Shown: positions 7,913 to 16,442 of the stretch, one piece after another
Position numbering within the stretch: position 1 is the stretch's first letter
How the letters are laid out: each line of letters opens with the position of its first letter
Origin: Brasilonema sp. UFV-L1
Lineage (GTDB): Bacteria; Cyanobacteriota; Cyanobacteriia; Cyanobacteriales; Nostocaceae
Assembly (NCBI RefSeq): GCF_012912105.1
Contig: NZ_QMEA01000025.1
Span: forward strand, 4,757 to 57,453
Reading direction: 5' to 3'
Length of the DNA: 52,697 nucleotides
Program-made: the position numbers and the translations under genes
Notes under the pieces: model-generated
Database searches by the model: none
What the model was told of the DNA's origin: nothing
Seen by the model: the letters and a program-made list of their open reading frames with translations, nothing else

Positions 7913-8547
7913 AAGCAATTCGCGAGTACACTTTTTACCTCTTCGTTCTTATAGTAGGACGACTGAGAGACAACCTCCATACGCAAAAGTTACCCGGTTT
8001 TTATCAAAAATCGTCTGTTTCGCAATCAAATACGAACGAAGAAAGCGAGTTTCTAGCAGATAATGCGTAAGTTCTAAAATCCTTTCCCTCACTCCCCAAC
8101 GTCAAAATTAGATTTCTCTTCAGTAATGAATCGCGTAGTAGTACACGACGGCGCAAATAAACATACCATTTCAAACACCCAAAAGCCTTGTCTTTTAAGC
8201 ATTTTGAACTTTGAATTTTGAATTTTGAATTCCAAGGGAGCGGTAGTAGCTTGTTGTTCATTTTTTTTTAAAGAGTATTTTTACTGAAAAAATAAATAAA
8301 ATGTAAAAAATATTACTTATATTTTGAGCTTGGGTTATTACGGATAGAGATTCAGTCATACTCCATTACCTTGTTAGAAAATAAAGTCAAAGGATAGTAT
8401 TTTCTATGACATCTTAAAACGTCGAGCAAAAAATAAATTACCCGAAACTTGTTAATTTACGGCACAATTAGGGAAACATGAGAATAGCAAATAACCCAGA
8501 TACAGTGGTTACATAAATTACTCTAGTGAGAGATTGTTAAGGTAGCG
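7913..8547. other. Divergent intergenic region with a heptamer run
   Basis: This 635-bp region separates the minus-strand M14 gene from the plus-strand GAF kinase gene and should hold both promoters. Around 8203-8232 there are TTTTGAAT/TTTGAAC heptamers of the dispersed family also found in hepT and at 52255. Frames of 60-85 codons here overlap one another and look non-coding. From 8233 to 8540 the sequence is AT-rich with no visible palindrome. Confidence 0.55.
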
Positions 8548-10071
8548 ATGGCAATGGTAGAGTCTGAGAACAAATTATTTAGCATGAAGGATAACTGGGT
8601 TTCCCAAAAAATGGGAGAACAACAACGCCTCAAAGTTTTATCAGATTTAGGTTTGCTCCAACCAGAGACAATTCCAGTTTTTGAAGAGGCGACTCAAACT
8701 GCTGTCCATTTATTGGAAGCACAAATTTGCATTTTGGGATTTGTGGATCAAGAACGCCACTGGTTCAAATCGTCTGTGGGCTTGTCTAAGCTACGGGGAG
8801 GAATTATGAATCATCTGGCACAAAGCCGTGAACTGTTACGCCAGGAATCATTTTGCACTAAGGTGATAGAAAGTGCGCAACCTTTTATCATTAATGATAC
8901 GCATCAACTGACAACAGCAGATAGTTCTGATTACAGCAAGTTGATCCAGGATTATGGCATTCGCTCTTACTTGGGAGCACCACTATTTGACGCTTCTGGA
9001 CATTGTCTGGGTGCATTAGCAATCATGGACACAAAACCACGTAATTTCACTGGTAAAGACATTGAATTTATACAAGTTATTGCTCGTTGGAGCATGAGCG
9101 AATTTGAGCGTAATCGTCTATTGGAAACAACGTCAAATCCCACCTTATCGAGTAGTCTTTCTAATTTCTCACAGAAGCATATCGTTAATACTACTGAAAT
9201 CAAAATCAGCCCATCTACACAAAAAGATTTAGTTCCTACCAACCAACTAAAATTAGAATTGTTAGGACAACTCATTCAGGAGTTACGTACTCCCTTAACA
9301 TCTGTGCTGGGTATGGCTAGTGTCTTAGGACGTGAAATTTATGGTCCTTTGACAAATAAGCAAAGAGAATATGTGGAAATTATTCAACACAGTGGTCGGT
9401 ATTTGCTTTCATTGGTTAACGAAATTTCTCAGATGGGAAGCATGGAGGAAAACCCAACAGAATTAAATTTAGCTTCTGTGGATGTTGAAATGCTATGTCA
9501 ACAGGTTCTCAGTACTTTAGAAGAAGCAGTTAACCGCCGCGAGCAAGATCTTCGTTTTTCTATAGAACCAGGACGCAGTCGCATTTGCTCTTTGGATAAA
9601 GACAAAGTGCGACAAATCCTATATCACCTGATTTTCAGTGTCATTCAACTTTCTGCGACAGGTAGTATTGTTCGCATTCATGTTTCTTCTAAAGAGGATA
9701 CATTAAATATCACTGTCTGGGTGTCACATCCTTGGCTAGGTGAAGGCATCACTGAAGTTGATCCGTTATTTTGCCACAGCAGGACACTACCATTACGAAA
9801 ACTGACACGTGAGAAATCAAGTTATGGTAGTCATTTCAAGGACTTAGAACAAACACCGGACTTATCAGTTATTGTAGACATGCCAAACGAGAGTATAACT
9901 AAGCCTCATGGTCATCTTTCTCGTGAAAGCTTAGGTCTTTTACTGAGTTGCCATTTTGCAGAGCTGCATGGTGGACAAATTGCTATTCAAGGTTCATCAG
10001 AATCAGGATATCGCTATGTACTGAGTTTACCACTGAATTTAGGCACACCAGATGCCGCGAGCGATGTCTAA
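8548..10071 (+). CDS. GAF-domain histidine-kinase-like protein lacking the phospho-accepting histidine
   Basis: The 507-residue soluble protein has an N-terminal GAF domain (about 40-195; LGFVDQERHWFKSSVGL and SYLGAPLFDASGHCLGALAIMD), a HisKA-like dimerisation region (about 232-285) and a C-terminal ATPase-like region. In the H-box the motif reads LIQELRTPLTS, with Gln244 (CAG, 9277-9279) in the place of the histidine. In the N-box the aligned catalytic Asn is Ser364 (RQILYHLIFSVIQL). The DxGxG G1 box cannot be found, while a G2 remnant (ESLGLLLSCHFAELHGG) survives. It is therefore probably not an active autokinase but could act as a dimer-forming sensor or decoy. The frame is intact and codon use ordinary, so it is not a dying gene. 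ATG at 8548 follows AAGG; ATG at 8554 is an alternative. Confidence 0.85.
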   Translation: MAMVESENKLFSMKDNWVSQKMGEQQRLKVLSDLGLLQPETIPVFEEATQTAVHLLEAQICILGFVDQERHWFKSSVGLSKLRGGIMNHLAQSRELLRQESFCTKVIESAQPFIINDTHQLTTADSSDYSKLIQDYGIRSYLGAPLFDASGHCLGALAIMDTKPRNFTGKDIEFIQVIARWSMSEFERNRLLETTSNPTLSSSLSNFSQKHIVNTTEIKISPSTQKDLVPTNQLKLELLGQLIQELRTPLTSVLGMASVLGREIYGPLTNKQREYVEIIQHSGRYLLSLVNEISQMGSMEENPTELNLASVDVEMLCQQVLSTLEEAVNRREQDLRFSIEPGRSRICSLDKDKVRQILYHLIFSVIQLSATGSIVRIHVSSKEDTLNITVWVSHPWLGEGITEVDPLFCHSRTLPLRKLTREKSSYGSHFKDLEQTPDLSVIVDMPNESITKPHGHLSRESLGLLLSCHFAELHGGQIAIQGSSESGYRYVLSLPLNLGTPDAASDV

Positions 10072-10279
10072 CTCAAGGTTGCTTGTCTTCAAGCACAATA
10101 ACACAAGCTGTGTTGCATTAGCAAACAAGTGCAAATTGTTCAAATGATGGGCAAATGGCTGATAGCAACAACAAATGAGTGAATAATTTGCAATCCGGTG
10201 TTGTGAACTTTTTGAAAGACCAGATTATCATTAAGTCCAAGTTCTACACAGGAGTGCTAGTTCATCACAGCTTGGTATT

Positions 10280-11704
10280 ATGAATTTAGTTTGGCAACGA
10301 TTTACTTTATCCTATCTGCCTCTGAAGGAATATCTTCGCACAAGTTACCTACATTCCTCTTTGGTGGGACTGTTGCATTCCTGGAGACAAAGTAGCCTAT
10401 TGATGCAGTGGGGAGAAACAATAGCAGCTGTTTTACTCAGCGTTGTCTATGCTTTTGCCCCTTTTGTGTCCAGTGACTTATCGGGATTGATATTGCTGGC
10501 TTGTGCAGGATTTTGGGTATTGTTAACTTTATCCGATGAAACAACATCAAATACCCCAAGTGTCACCCCTATTCATTTACTTGTACTGCTTTATTGGGGA
10601 ATAGCCACCGTAGCTACAGCTTTGTCACCCGTAAAGAAGGCGGCGTTGACCGATTTAAGAAATTTTACGCTTTATTTACTTCTGTTTGCCCTTTGTGCTA
10701 GGGTTATGAGGTCGCCTCGCCTTCGTCAATGGCTGATTACGCTGTACTTGCACATATCCCTCATTGTGAGTGTATATGGATTGCGGCAATGGTTTTTCGG
10801 AGCACCAGCACTAGCAACTTGGGTTGATCCAACATCTTCTTTCTCAAAGACGACAAGGGTTTATAGCTATTTGGGCAATCCTAATTTGTTGGCTGGGTAC
10901 CTTTTACCTGCGGTGGTTTTAAGTATAGTCGCAGTTTTTGCGTGGGCTAGCTGGTTCAAAAAAGCATTAGCATTAACCATGTGTGTTGTGAATGGTTCTT
11001 GCTTGATTCTGACTTTCAGTCGTGGTGGCTGGATTGGGCTAGTCGTTGGAGTTTTGATCTTAATAGGGTTGCTGTATTATTGGTGGAGCTTGCAAATGCC
11101 TCCTTTGTTGCGCACCAGTTTGCCGTGGATTCTTTTGGTGAGTTTGACTGGGGTGTTGGTGTTTGCTACAGTGTTTATTGAACCAGTACGCGATAGAATT
11201 TTCAGTATTTTCGCTGATAGACGAGATAGTAGTAATAATTTTCGTAAGAATGTTTGGACTGCTGTCTTTAAAATGATTCAGGATTATCCAATCACTGGTA
11301 TTGGACCTGGGCACAATGCCTTTAATAAAGTTTACCCCATCTATCAACTTCCCCGTTACACTGCTTTAAGTGCCTATTCAATTTTCTTGGAGATCACTGT
11401 AGAAACTGGCTTTGTCGGTTTAGCTTGTTTCTTGTGGCTATTGATTGTCATATTTAATACAGGTTTTGTACAACTGCAACGGCTACGAGAAATCAAAAGT
11501 GTGGATGGATTTTGGATCATGGGGGCGATCGCTTCTTTAGGTGGTACACTTGCCCATAATTTGGTTGATACCGTCTGGTTTCGTCCTGAAGTCAATACCA
11601 CATGGTGGTTAATGGTTGGTTTAATTGCTTCCTATCACAAATCTATGTTCCACGAGCAAGCCAGAAAATTCGATTCAACAAACCCAGAACCTACAGTTGG
11701 CTAA
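10280..11704 (+). CDS. ictB: IctB family putative bicarbonate transporter / O-antigen-ligase-like membrane protein
   Basis: The 474-residue protein has about 10-12 membrane helices and the Wzy/O-antigen-ligase signature in its C-terminal half (ITGIGPGHNAFNKVYP, then ETGFVGLACFLWLL and LAHNLVDTVWFRPEVNTTWW). The cyanobacterial ictB group shares LKEYLRTSYLHSSLVGLLHSWRQSS at the N-terminus and SPVKKAALTDLRNFTLYLLLF. The gene was first linked to inorganic carbon accumulation in Synechococcus, but whether it transports bicarbonate directly is debated. It is monocistronic, with a clear hairpin terminator 70 bp downstream. Confidence 0.88.
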   Translation: MNLVWQRFTLSYLPLKEYLRTSYLHSSLVGLLHSWRQSSLLMQWGETIAAVLLSVVYAFAPFVSSDLSGLILLACAGFWVLLTLSDETTSNTPSVTPIHLLVLLYWGIATVATALSPVKKAALTDLRNFTLYLLLFALCARVMRSPRLRQWLITLYLHISLIVSVYGLRQWFFGAPALATWVDPTSSFSKTTRVYSYLGNPNLLAGYLLPAVVLSIVAVFAWASWFKKALALTMCVVNGSCLILTFSRGGWIGLVVGVLILIGLLYYWWSLQMPPLLRTSLPWILLVSLTGVLVFATVFIEPVRDRIFSIFADRRDSSNNFRKNVWTAVFKMIQDYPITGIGPGHNAFNKVYPIYQLPRYTALSAYSIFLEITVETGFVGLACFLWLLIVIFNTGFVQLQRLREIKSVDGFWIMGAIASLGGTLAHNLVDTVWFRPEVNTTWWLMVGLIASYHKSMFHEQARKFDSTNPEPTVG

Positions 11705-11772
11705 CTTTTGTCTACAATAGTCAAAGACAGTCTTTGTTACACTAGACTGTCCTTGGTTAATAAGCTTAAAAT

Positions 11773-11810
11773 AAGCCTTAGATATACAGTCTAAGGCTTT
11801 CTATCTTTTT
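11773..11810. terminator. Rho-independent terminator between ictB and the WGxxGxxG gene
   Basis: AAGCCTTAGA (11773-11782) pairs perfectly with TCTAAGGCTT (11790-11799) around a 7-nt loop and is followed by a T-rich stretch ending CTTTTT. It lies between the convergent ends of ictB (plus) and the small minus-strand gene and could serve both. Confidence 0.85.
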
Positions 11811-11863
11811 GTTGTTTCATTGGTTGTATTTATTTGTTGAACAAAGAATACAGTTATTCTCTG

Positions 11864-12151
11864 TTATTCTCTGTAAGTAGTACTGCCAACGGTATTAGGA
11901 TCACGATAGCGGTTTGGTTCTTCGCGGCGTCCTCTACCAGCTAAACCAGCTAAACCAAGCAAACCTAGTAATCCTAACCAACCCCAATCAAAATCATTGT
12001 CGCCATAAGCTCTGGTGTCAGTTGTTGTGCCAGGAGCGGTGGTTGCTCCTGGATCTGTTGTAGTCTGAGCAGAAGCAGGGGTAGCAAAGGGTAATGCCAT
12101 ACTTAAAGCAATAACGCTAGTGCCAATGACTTTAGTGAATTGACGTTTCAT
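11864..12151 (-). CDS. Small exported WGxxGxxG-motif protein
   Basis: The 95-residue precursor has a signal peptide (MKRQFTKVIGTSVIALSMAL to PASAQ, cleavage likely after Ala28 or so), a Thr/Ala/Pro-rich linker (TTTDPGATTAPGTTTD), and then WGWLGLLGLLGLAGLAGRGRR, the WGxxGxxG family motif. That motif forms a short Gly/Leu membrane helix with an arginine stop, resembling C-terminal sorting signals, although here about 20 residues follow it. The family is widespread in cyanobacteria with no known role. Mature size is about 65 residues. A ribosome-binding site (GGAAG, reading minus) lies just upstream of ATG 12151. Confidence 0.85.
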   Translation of the reverse strand: MKRQFTKVIGTSVIALSMALPFATPASAQTTTDPGATTAPGTTTDTRAYGDNDFDWGWLGLLGLLGLAGLAGRGRREEPNRYRDPNTVGSTTYRE

Positions 12152-12552
12152 GATTTAACTTCCTCAACCCTTGAGAGTTCACTCACTAATCTACTCAGTC
12201 AATACATGAACAAAATCATTCTGTGGCTATAAAATCAGCTTTTGATAAACTCACACTCAAGAAGTACAAAATTATCCCAACCTTTACAGAAGAAATATAC
12301 TAAGTTTGTATTTGTTAACAATTTTTAATTCCCTATCATATACTACAAATCATGATGAGGAACCTTAAACAAGTTAGAACTCCTGCAAAAGTTAATTAAC
12401 AATACAAACAAGCTAAAACAGTACAAACAAGCTAAATTAGTAGGATAACACTAGTATTTAGTTGAATATTGATGGCAGTTTAATATCCCCACGTCTGACA
12501 AACGACCATACACTATCTTTATCTAATACATTTGAGGTACGTATAATTCTCG
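12152..12552. other. Divergent promoter region, AT-rich, no gene seen
   Basis: About 400 bp between the minus-strand WGxxGxxG gene and smpB. Near 12374-12434 a short phrase ACAAACAAGCTAAA occurs twice (about 12404 and 12423). I saw no RNA gene or strong hairpin. Confidence 0.5.
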
Positions 12553-13020
12553 ATGAGTGACAAGAGCGAAGGTTACAAAGTTATTAGCGACAATCGTCAA
12601 GCCCGTTATTTATACGAAATTCTCGAAACCTATGAAGCTGGAATTCAGTTGACAGGAACCGAGGTGAAGTCAATTCGTGCGGGTAAGGTTAATCTCCAAG
12701 ATGGGTATGCTTTAATCCGTGATGGGGAAGCATGGCTCATTAACGCGCATATTTCGCCATACAATGCTAGTGGGCAGTATTTTAACCATGAACCGCGCCG
12801 CACACGCAAGCTGCTACTGCATCAGATGGAAATTCGCAAGCTTGTTGGCAAAGTAGAACAGCAGGGTTTAACTTTAGTACCTTTGAAGATGTATTTCAAG
12901 CGTGGCTGGGTGAAAGTCAGTATAGCTCTTGCCAAAGGTAAAAAAATCCACGACAAGCGCGAAGATATCAAACGACGCCAAGATCAGCGCGACATGCAAC
13001 GGGCGATGAAAGTCTATTAA
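12553..13020 (+). CDS. smpB: SsrA-binding protein SmpB
   Basis: The 155-residue protein partners tmRNA in rescuing stalled ribosomes. Signature parts are ISDNRQARYLYEILETYEAG, LTGTEVKSIRAGKVNLQDGY, and the basic tail KGKKIHDKREDIKRRQDQRDMQRAM, which enters the mRNA channel. Length and all conserved blocks are normal. The ssrA gene itself is not in this window. Downstream, 13021-13182 carries a repeat (GAGGGTTTCCCGACAGAGGC, then AGTGAACAGTGATAACTGAT) and no gene. Confidence 0.97.
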   Translation: MSDKSEGYKVISDNRQARYLYEILETYEAGIQLTGTEVKSIRAGKVNLQDGYALIRDGEAWLINAHISPYNASGQYFNHEPRRTRKLLLHQMEIRKLVGKVEQQGLTLVPLKMYFKRGWVKVSIALAKGKKIHDKREDIKRRQDQRDMQRAMKVY

Positions 13021-13197
13021 ACAGTTATCAGTGAGCCAGCGCTGCAGGAGGGTTTCCCGACAGAGGCGACTGGCGAACCCGAAGGGTTATCAGTGAACAG
13101 TGATAACTGATGACTAAATACCTCCACAGGTTAGAAGAAATGACACGAAAAATTAGGTAATCTGAGGCTTGTTCCTCAAAAGTTGGGAAAAACGCCT

Positions 13198-13917
13198 GTG
13201 GTTCCTATTAGAGATGATAATCCTACGACAATTACGCCTTATGTCACATATGGGTTAATTGCTGTCAATGTCTTGGCTTTTCTTTACGAAGCAAGTTTGC
13301 CTCCGCAACAATTAAACGGATTTTTTCACCTTGCGGCTGTTGTTCCACGAGAACTCACCGCCAGCTTTGCAGGAATTTCAGTCAATCAGCCAGTGCCTGA
13401 ATGGGTTACTTTGATTACCTCGCAGTTTTTGCACGGCGGTTTACTGCACTTGGCTGGTAATATGTTGTTTTTATGGATTTTTGGTAATAATGTAGAAGAC
13501 AAATTGGGTCATGTCAAATATTTGTTTTTCTATATAAGTTGCGGTGTTTTGGCATCACTCGCCCAATGGTACTTTGCACAAGGTTCTTCAATTCCTTCTT
13601 TGGGAGCAAGTGGTGCGATCGCCGGCGTCATGGGGGCATACATTCTCCGTTTTCCTCAAGCAGAAATTCTTGGCATTGTTCCCTTAGGGATTTTCTTCCC
13701 CACATTTCGGGTTCCAGCATACTTCTTTTTGGGATTTTGGTTTATCCAACAAGCTTTCTACGGGATTGCTAGTCTAGAAACACCGACTAATATTGGCATG
13801 GAAAGTGGCGGTATCGCCTATTGGGCACATGCAGGTGGTTTTCTTTTTGGGGCAATTCTCGGTCCATTGTTGGGATTATTTAGCGACAAACCAAGAGAAG
13901 AATCTTGGTACAGGTAG
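13198..13917 (+). CDS. Rhomboid family intramembrane serine protease (first of two)
   Basis: The protein (239 residues from GTG 13198) has six membrane helices. The catalytic serine is in SLGASGAIAGVMGAY (GASG) and the catalytic histidine in YWAHAGGFLFGAILG. The HGGLLHLAGNMLFLWIFGNNVED segment is the conserved rhomboid helix-2 region. GTG 13198 (MVPIRDDNPTTITPY) is preferred over TTG 13183, because the downstream paralogue has its GTG at the same place after a near-identical AAAAACACCT stretch. The substrate is unknown. It is probably cotranscribed with the paralogue 169 bp downstream. Confidence 0.93.
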   Translation: MVPIRDDNPTTITPYVTYGLIAVNVLAFLYEASLPPQQLNGFFHLAAVVPRELTASFAGISVNQPVPEWVTLITSQFLHGGLLHLAGNMLFLWIFGNNVEDKLGHVKYLFFYISCGVLASLAQWYFAQGSSIPSLGASGAIAGVMGAYILRFPQAEILGIVPLGIFFPTFRVPAYFFLGFWFIQQAFYGIASLETPTNIGMESGGIAYWAHAGGFLFGAILGPLLGLFSDKPREESWYR

Positions 13918-14086
13918 ATAAAGCAAGTGTCACGAATAGGGCTGGCACTTGTGATTCTTCATTAAGTTTGCCAAATATGGGTTTTTCATTGCTGCTGACA
14001 TCCTTTGGAGATAAAATTCCTTTTGTTGAGCAACTGCCATTTCTACAAGATATATTGCAGTTAATCAGTCATTAGGAAAAACACCT

Positions 14087-14764
14087 GTGTTTCCCCTGTA
14101 CGACGAAAACCCAACACGAATCACCCCATTTATCACCTATGGGTTGATTGGCATGAATGTCTTAGTTTTTCTTCATGAAGTGAGTCTGTCGAATGCACAA
14201 ATACAGCAATTTTTCCAGTTGTATGCGGTAGTACCACGAGAGTTAACAAACAACTTTGCTGGTGAGTGGACGACTTTATTTACTTCGCAATTCTTACACG
14301 GCGGTTGGTGGCACCTGATTTCCAATATGGTGTTTCTCTGGGTTTTTGGCAACAATATTGAAGACCGCTTAGGTCATTTTAAATACCTGATTTTTTATCT
14401 CAGTTGCGGTGCTTTAGCAGCTTTATGTCAGTGGGTGATAGGTGTCAATTCTACAATTCCATCTTTGGGTGCGAGTGGTGCGATTGCTGGAATTTTGGGT
14501 GCTTACATCATCCGCTTTCCCGATACAAAAGTGATGTCATTAATCTTTTTAGGTATCTTCATTACCACAATTAGAGTCCCAGCGCTTATCCTGATCGGAC
14601 TTTTCTTTGTCCAGAATGTCATATCTGGTCTTGCCAACCTGCAAGCAGCCGCTAATATGAGTGTAGAAACAGGAGGAGTTGCTTACTGGGCGCATATCGG
14701 TGGCTTTGTGTTTGGTGTGATTCTTGGTCCTTTATTGGGGTTATTTAGGCGCGACGACTATTAG
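14087..14764 (+). CDS. Rhomboid family intramembrane serine protease (second, tandem paralogue)
   Basis: The 225-residue protein aligns along its length with the preceding gene: NPTRITPFITYGLIGMNVLVF, SQFLHGGWWHLISNMVFLW, IPSLGASGAIAGILGAY (active Ser) and AYWAHIGGFVFGVILGPLLGLF (active His). It lacks the ~10-residue insertion GISVNQPVPE found in the first copy. The start is GTG 14087, preceded by AGGAAAAACACCT. Both catalytic residues are retained, so it is a duplicated, probably subfunctionalised pair. Confidence 0.93.
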   Translation: MFPLYDENPTRITPFITYGLIGMNVLVFLHEVSLSNAQIQQFFQLYAVVPRELTNNFAGEWTTLFTSQFLHGGWWHLISNMVFLWVFGNNIEDRLGHFKYLIFYLSCGALAALCQWVIGVNSTIPSLGASGAIAGILGAYIIRFPDTKVMSLIFLGIFITTIRVPALILIGLFFVQNVISGLANLQAAANMSVETGGVAYWAHIGGFVFGVILGPLLGLFRRDDY

Positions 14765-14941
14765 GGAATTGAGGACAAGACGCGGCTGTGACAGTCGCGT
14801 CAGGTACATTTCCCATTCTCCGTATCTTCATCTTATGCATGTAACTTGATATCAAAGCGAAAGTACTTCCTGTACTGTGGGAAGATAATTGTTGGGTGAT
14901 ACCCACTCAACAATTTGATGCTGCATTTGAGCCATTCTACT

Positions 14942-16051
14942 ATGTTCAAAATATTGAAATCCTGGCTGAATAACAGCTTAATACCACTGCTTGTGGTCAC
15001 TTTATTTTTAGGAATAAGTACAGCCGGGTGTACTTCCTCTAGTAGCGCCGGGCTACTACCAGCGGGAAATGCTATTACTGACGGCAATGCTCTATTGCGG
15101 TACTCTCTTCCTATCGATAATAAACCTGTACGTCAATTACAAGCTTCTTTAGAAGACATTACCAATCAACTGCGAGCAAATCGACGTTGGGGTGCGATAT
15201 CTAAAGATCTCAGCACAGCATCGCGAATTCTCGATCAACCTTCCAAACTTCTAGCAGCTATTCCAGAAGAACGCCAAAGCGAAGCTGAAGCTGTGATTAC
15301 TGAGTTAAAATCTGGCGTCACTGCTTTGCAAGAAGTGGTTGAAACAAAAGATAAAGAAAAAGTTCGGGAAGAACGTGCCAAATTGCTGAGTCTTGTTGGC
15401 AAACTAGAACAGTCAATGGTGAAGGAATTTCCCTTTGAAGTACCAGCCCAATACAGCAATTTACCTCAACTCAAAGGTCGCGCTACTGTAGAAGTGAAAA
15501 CGAGTCAAGGTGATTTGACTGTTGTTGTAGACGGTTACAGCGCCCCTGTCACCGCTGGGAATTTTGTGGATTTGGTGCAACGGGGTTTTTATGACGGCTT
15601 AGAATTCACTCGTTCAGAAGAATCCTACTTTCTGCAAACTGGAGATCCACCAGGTGAGGATGTTGGCTTTATTGATCCAAAAACAGGTAAATACCGCGCC
15701 ATCCCCTTGGAATTCCTTGTCCAAGGTGATAAAGAACCTACCTACGGTTTCACTTTAGAGGAAATTGGTCGTTACACTGATTTACCAGTTCTGCCTTTTT
15801 CTGCTTATGGTACTGTAGCGCTGGCGCGTCCTGAAGGTGATGCGAATGGTGGTTCTTCGCAAGTCTTTTTCTTCCTGTTTGAACCGGAACTGACTCCAGC
15901 AGGACGTAACTTGTTGGATGGACGTTATGCTGTCTTTGGCTATGTCACTGAAGGAAAGGATGTTTTGAAGAAACTGAAGGCGGGTGACAAAATTGAGTCG
16001 GCAAAGGTTATTCAAGGGGCAGAAAATTTAATTGAGCCGAATGTCGCTTAA
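14942..16051 (+). CDS. Lipoprotein cyclophilin-type peptidyl-prolyl isomerase, TLP40/CYP38-like
   Basis: Starting at ATG 14942 (MFKILKSWLNNSLIPLL) the 369-residue protein has a hydrophobic signal with a lipobox (ISTAGC) at about residues 26-31. A helical bundle (about 45-165) precedes a C-terminal cyclophilin domain (about 175-365; TSQGDLTVVVDGYSAPVTAGNF, RGFYDGLEFTR, GGSSQVFFFLFE). This architecture matches the thylakoid-lumen cyclophilin TLP40/CYP38 and its cyanobacterial homologues, which assist photosystem II assembly. The upstream in-frame TTG and ATG at 14915-14918 would add residues before the signal and are less likely. The helix bundle is the part that distinguishes it from ordinary cyclophilins. 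Confidence 0.9.
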   Translation: MFKILKSWLNNSLIPLLVVTLFLGISTAGCTSSSSAGLLPAGNAITDGNALLRYSLPIDNKPVRQLQASLEDITNQLRANRRWGAISKDLSTASRILDQPSKLLAAIPEERQSEAEAVITELKSGVTALQEVVETKDKEKVREERAKLLSLVGKLEQSMVKEFPFEVPAQYSNLPQLKGRATVEVKTSQGDLTVVVDGYSAPVTAGNFVDLVQRGFYDGLEFTRSEESYFLQTGDPPGEDVGFIDPKTGKYRAIPLEFLVQGDKEPTYGFTLEEIGRYTDLPVLPFSAYGTVALARPEGDANGGSSQVFFFLFEPELTPAGRNLLDGRYAVFGYVTEGKDVLKKLKAGDKIESAKVIQGAENLIEPNVA

Positions 16052-16176
16052 GTTCCTTTGGGAGGTGTCTCAACGCTTTCTGATAAATCCCGATGGGAAT
16101 ACTAAATCTCAGACTTGAACACAGTTTCTTCTGTAGTTCCGATAGTTGTTCAACATTGTAGAATCCGATACTGAAT

Positions 16177-16236
16177 CCCCCATCATTCCTGCTCGATAAT
16201 CTTACTTTTGTCGATAGGATTGTGGGGGCTTTTTTA
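16177..16236 (+). terminator. Possible terminator of the cyclophilin gene
   Basis: CCCCCA (16177-16182) pairs with TGGGGG (16223-16228), directly followed by a CTTTTTTA run. The long interior can fold partly on itself (CTCGA with TCGA-type pairs). The T-run immediately after a G-rich arm favours termination, but the loop is long, so the call is moderate. Confidence 0.55.
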
Positions 16237-16262
16237 CTTATAATTCTTCAGCGTGAGAGATG

Positions 16263-16414
16263 ATTTATAAAGTAAACCTTAAATTGTAGGGTGCGTTAAA
16301 GCAACGCGTAACGCACCACTAGATGCGGTGCCCTGCGGCTCATTCCTACTCTCTAAAGACGCTTCATACCTTACATAGCCGTAACACACCCTACTTAATA
16401 TTTACTTTATAAAT
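16263..16414. mobile_element. MITE with 14-bp terminal inverted repeats (ATTTATAAAGTAAA)
   Basis: ATTTATAAAGTAAA at 16263-16276 is matched exactly by its inverse complement TTTACTTTATAAAT at 16401-16414. Inside the tips a second inverted pair occurs: TAGGGTGCGTTA near 16287-16298 and its imperfect inverse TAACACACCCTA near 16382-16393. The 152-bp element has no coding frame. The TAGGGTGCGTTA core is a familiar dispersed motif in cyanobacterial intergenic DNA. Confidence 0.88.
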
Positions 16415-16442
16415 GACCTCTGAAACTTTTTGAATGCTCTAC

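Larger units (their letters stand above)
16052..16442. other. Spacer between convergent genes: terminator-like hairpin plus a MITE
   Basis: No gene is seen between the cyclophilin gene and the minus-strand phosphoribosyltransferase gene. The stretch holds the hairpin at 16177-16236 and the palindromic element at 16263-16414, both listed separately. Confidence 0.6.
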
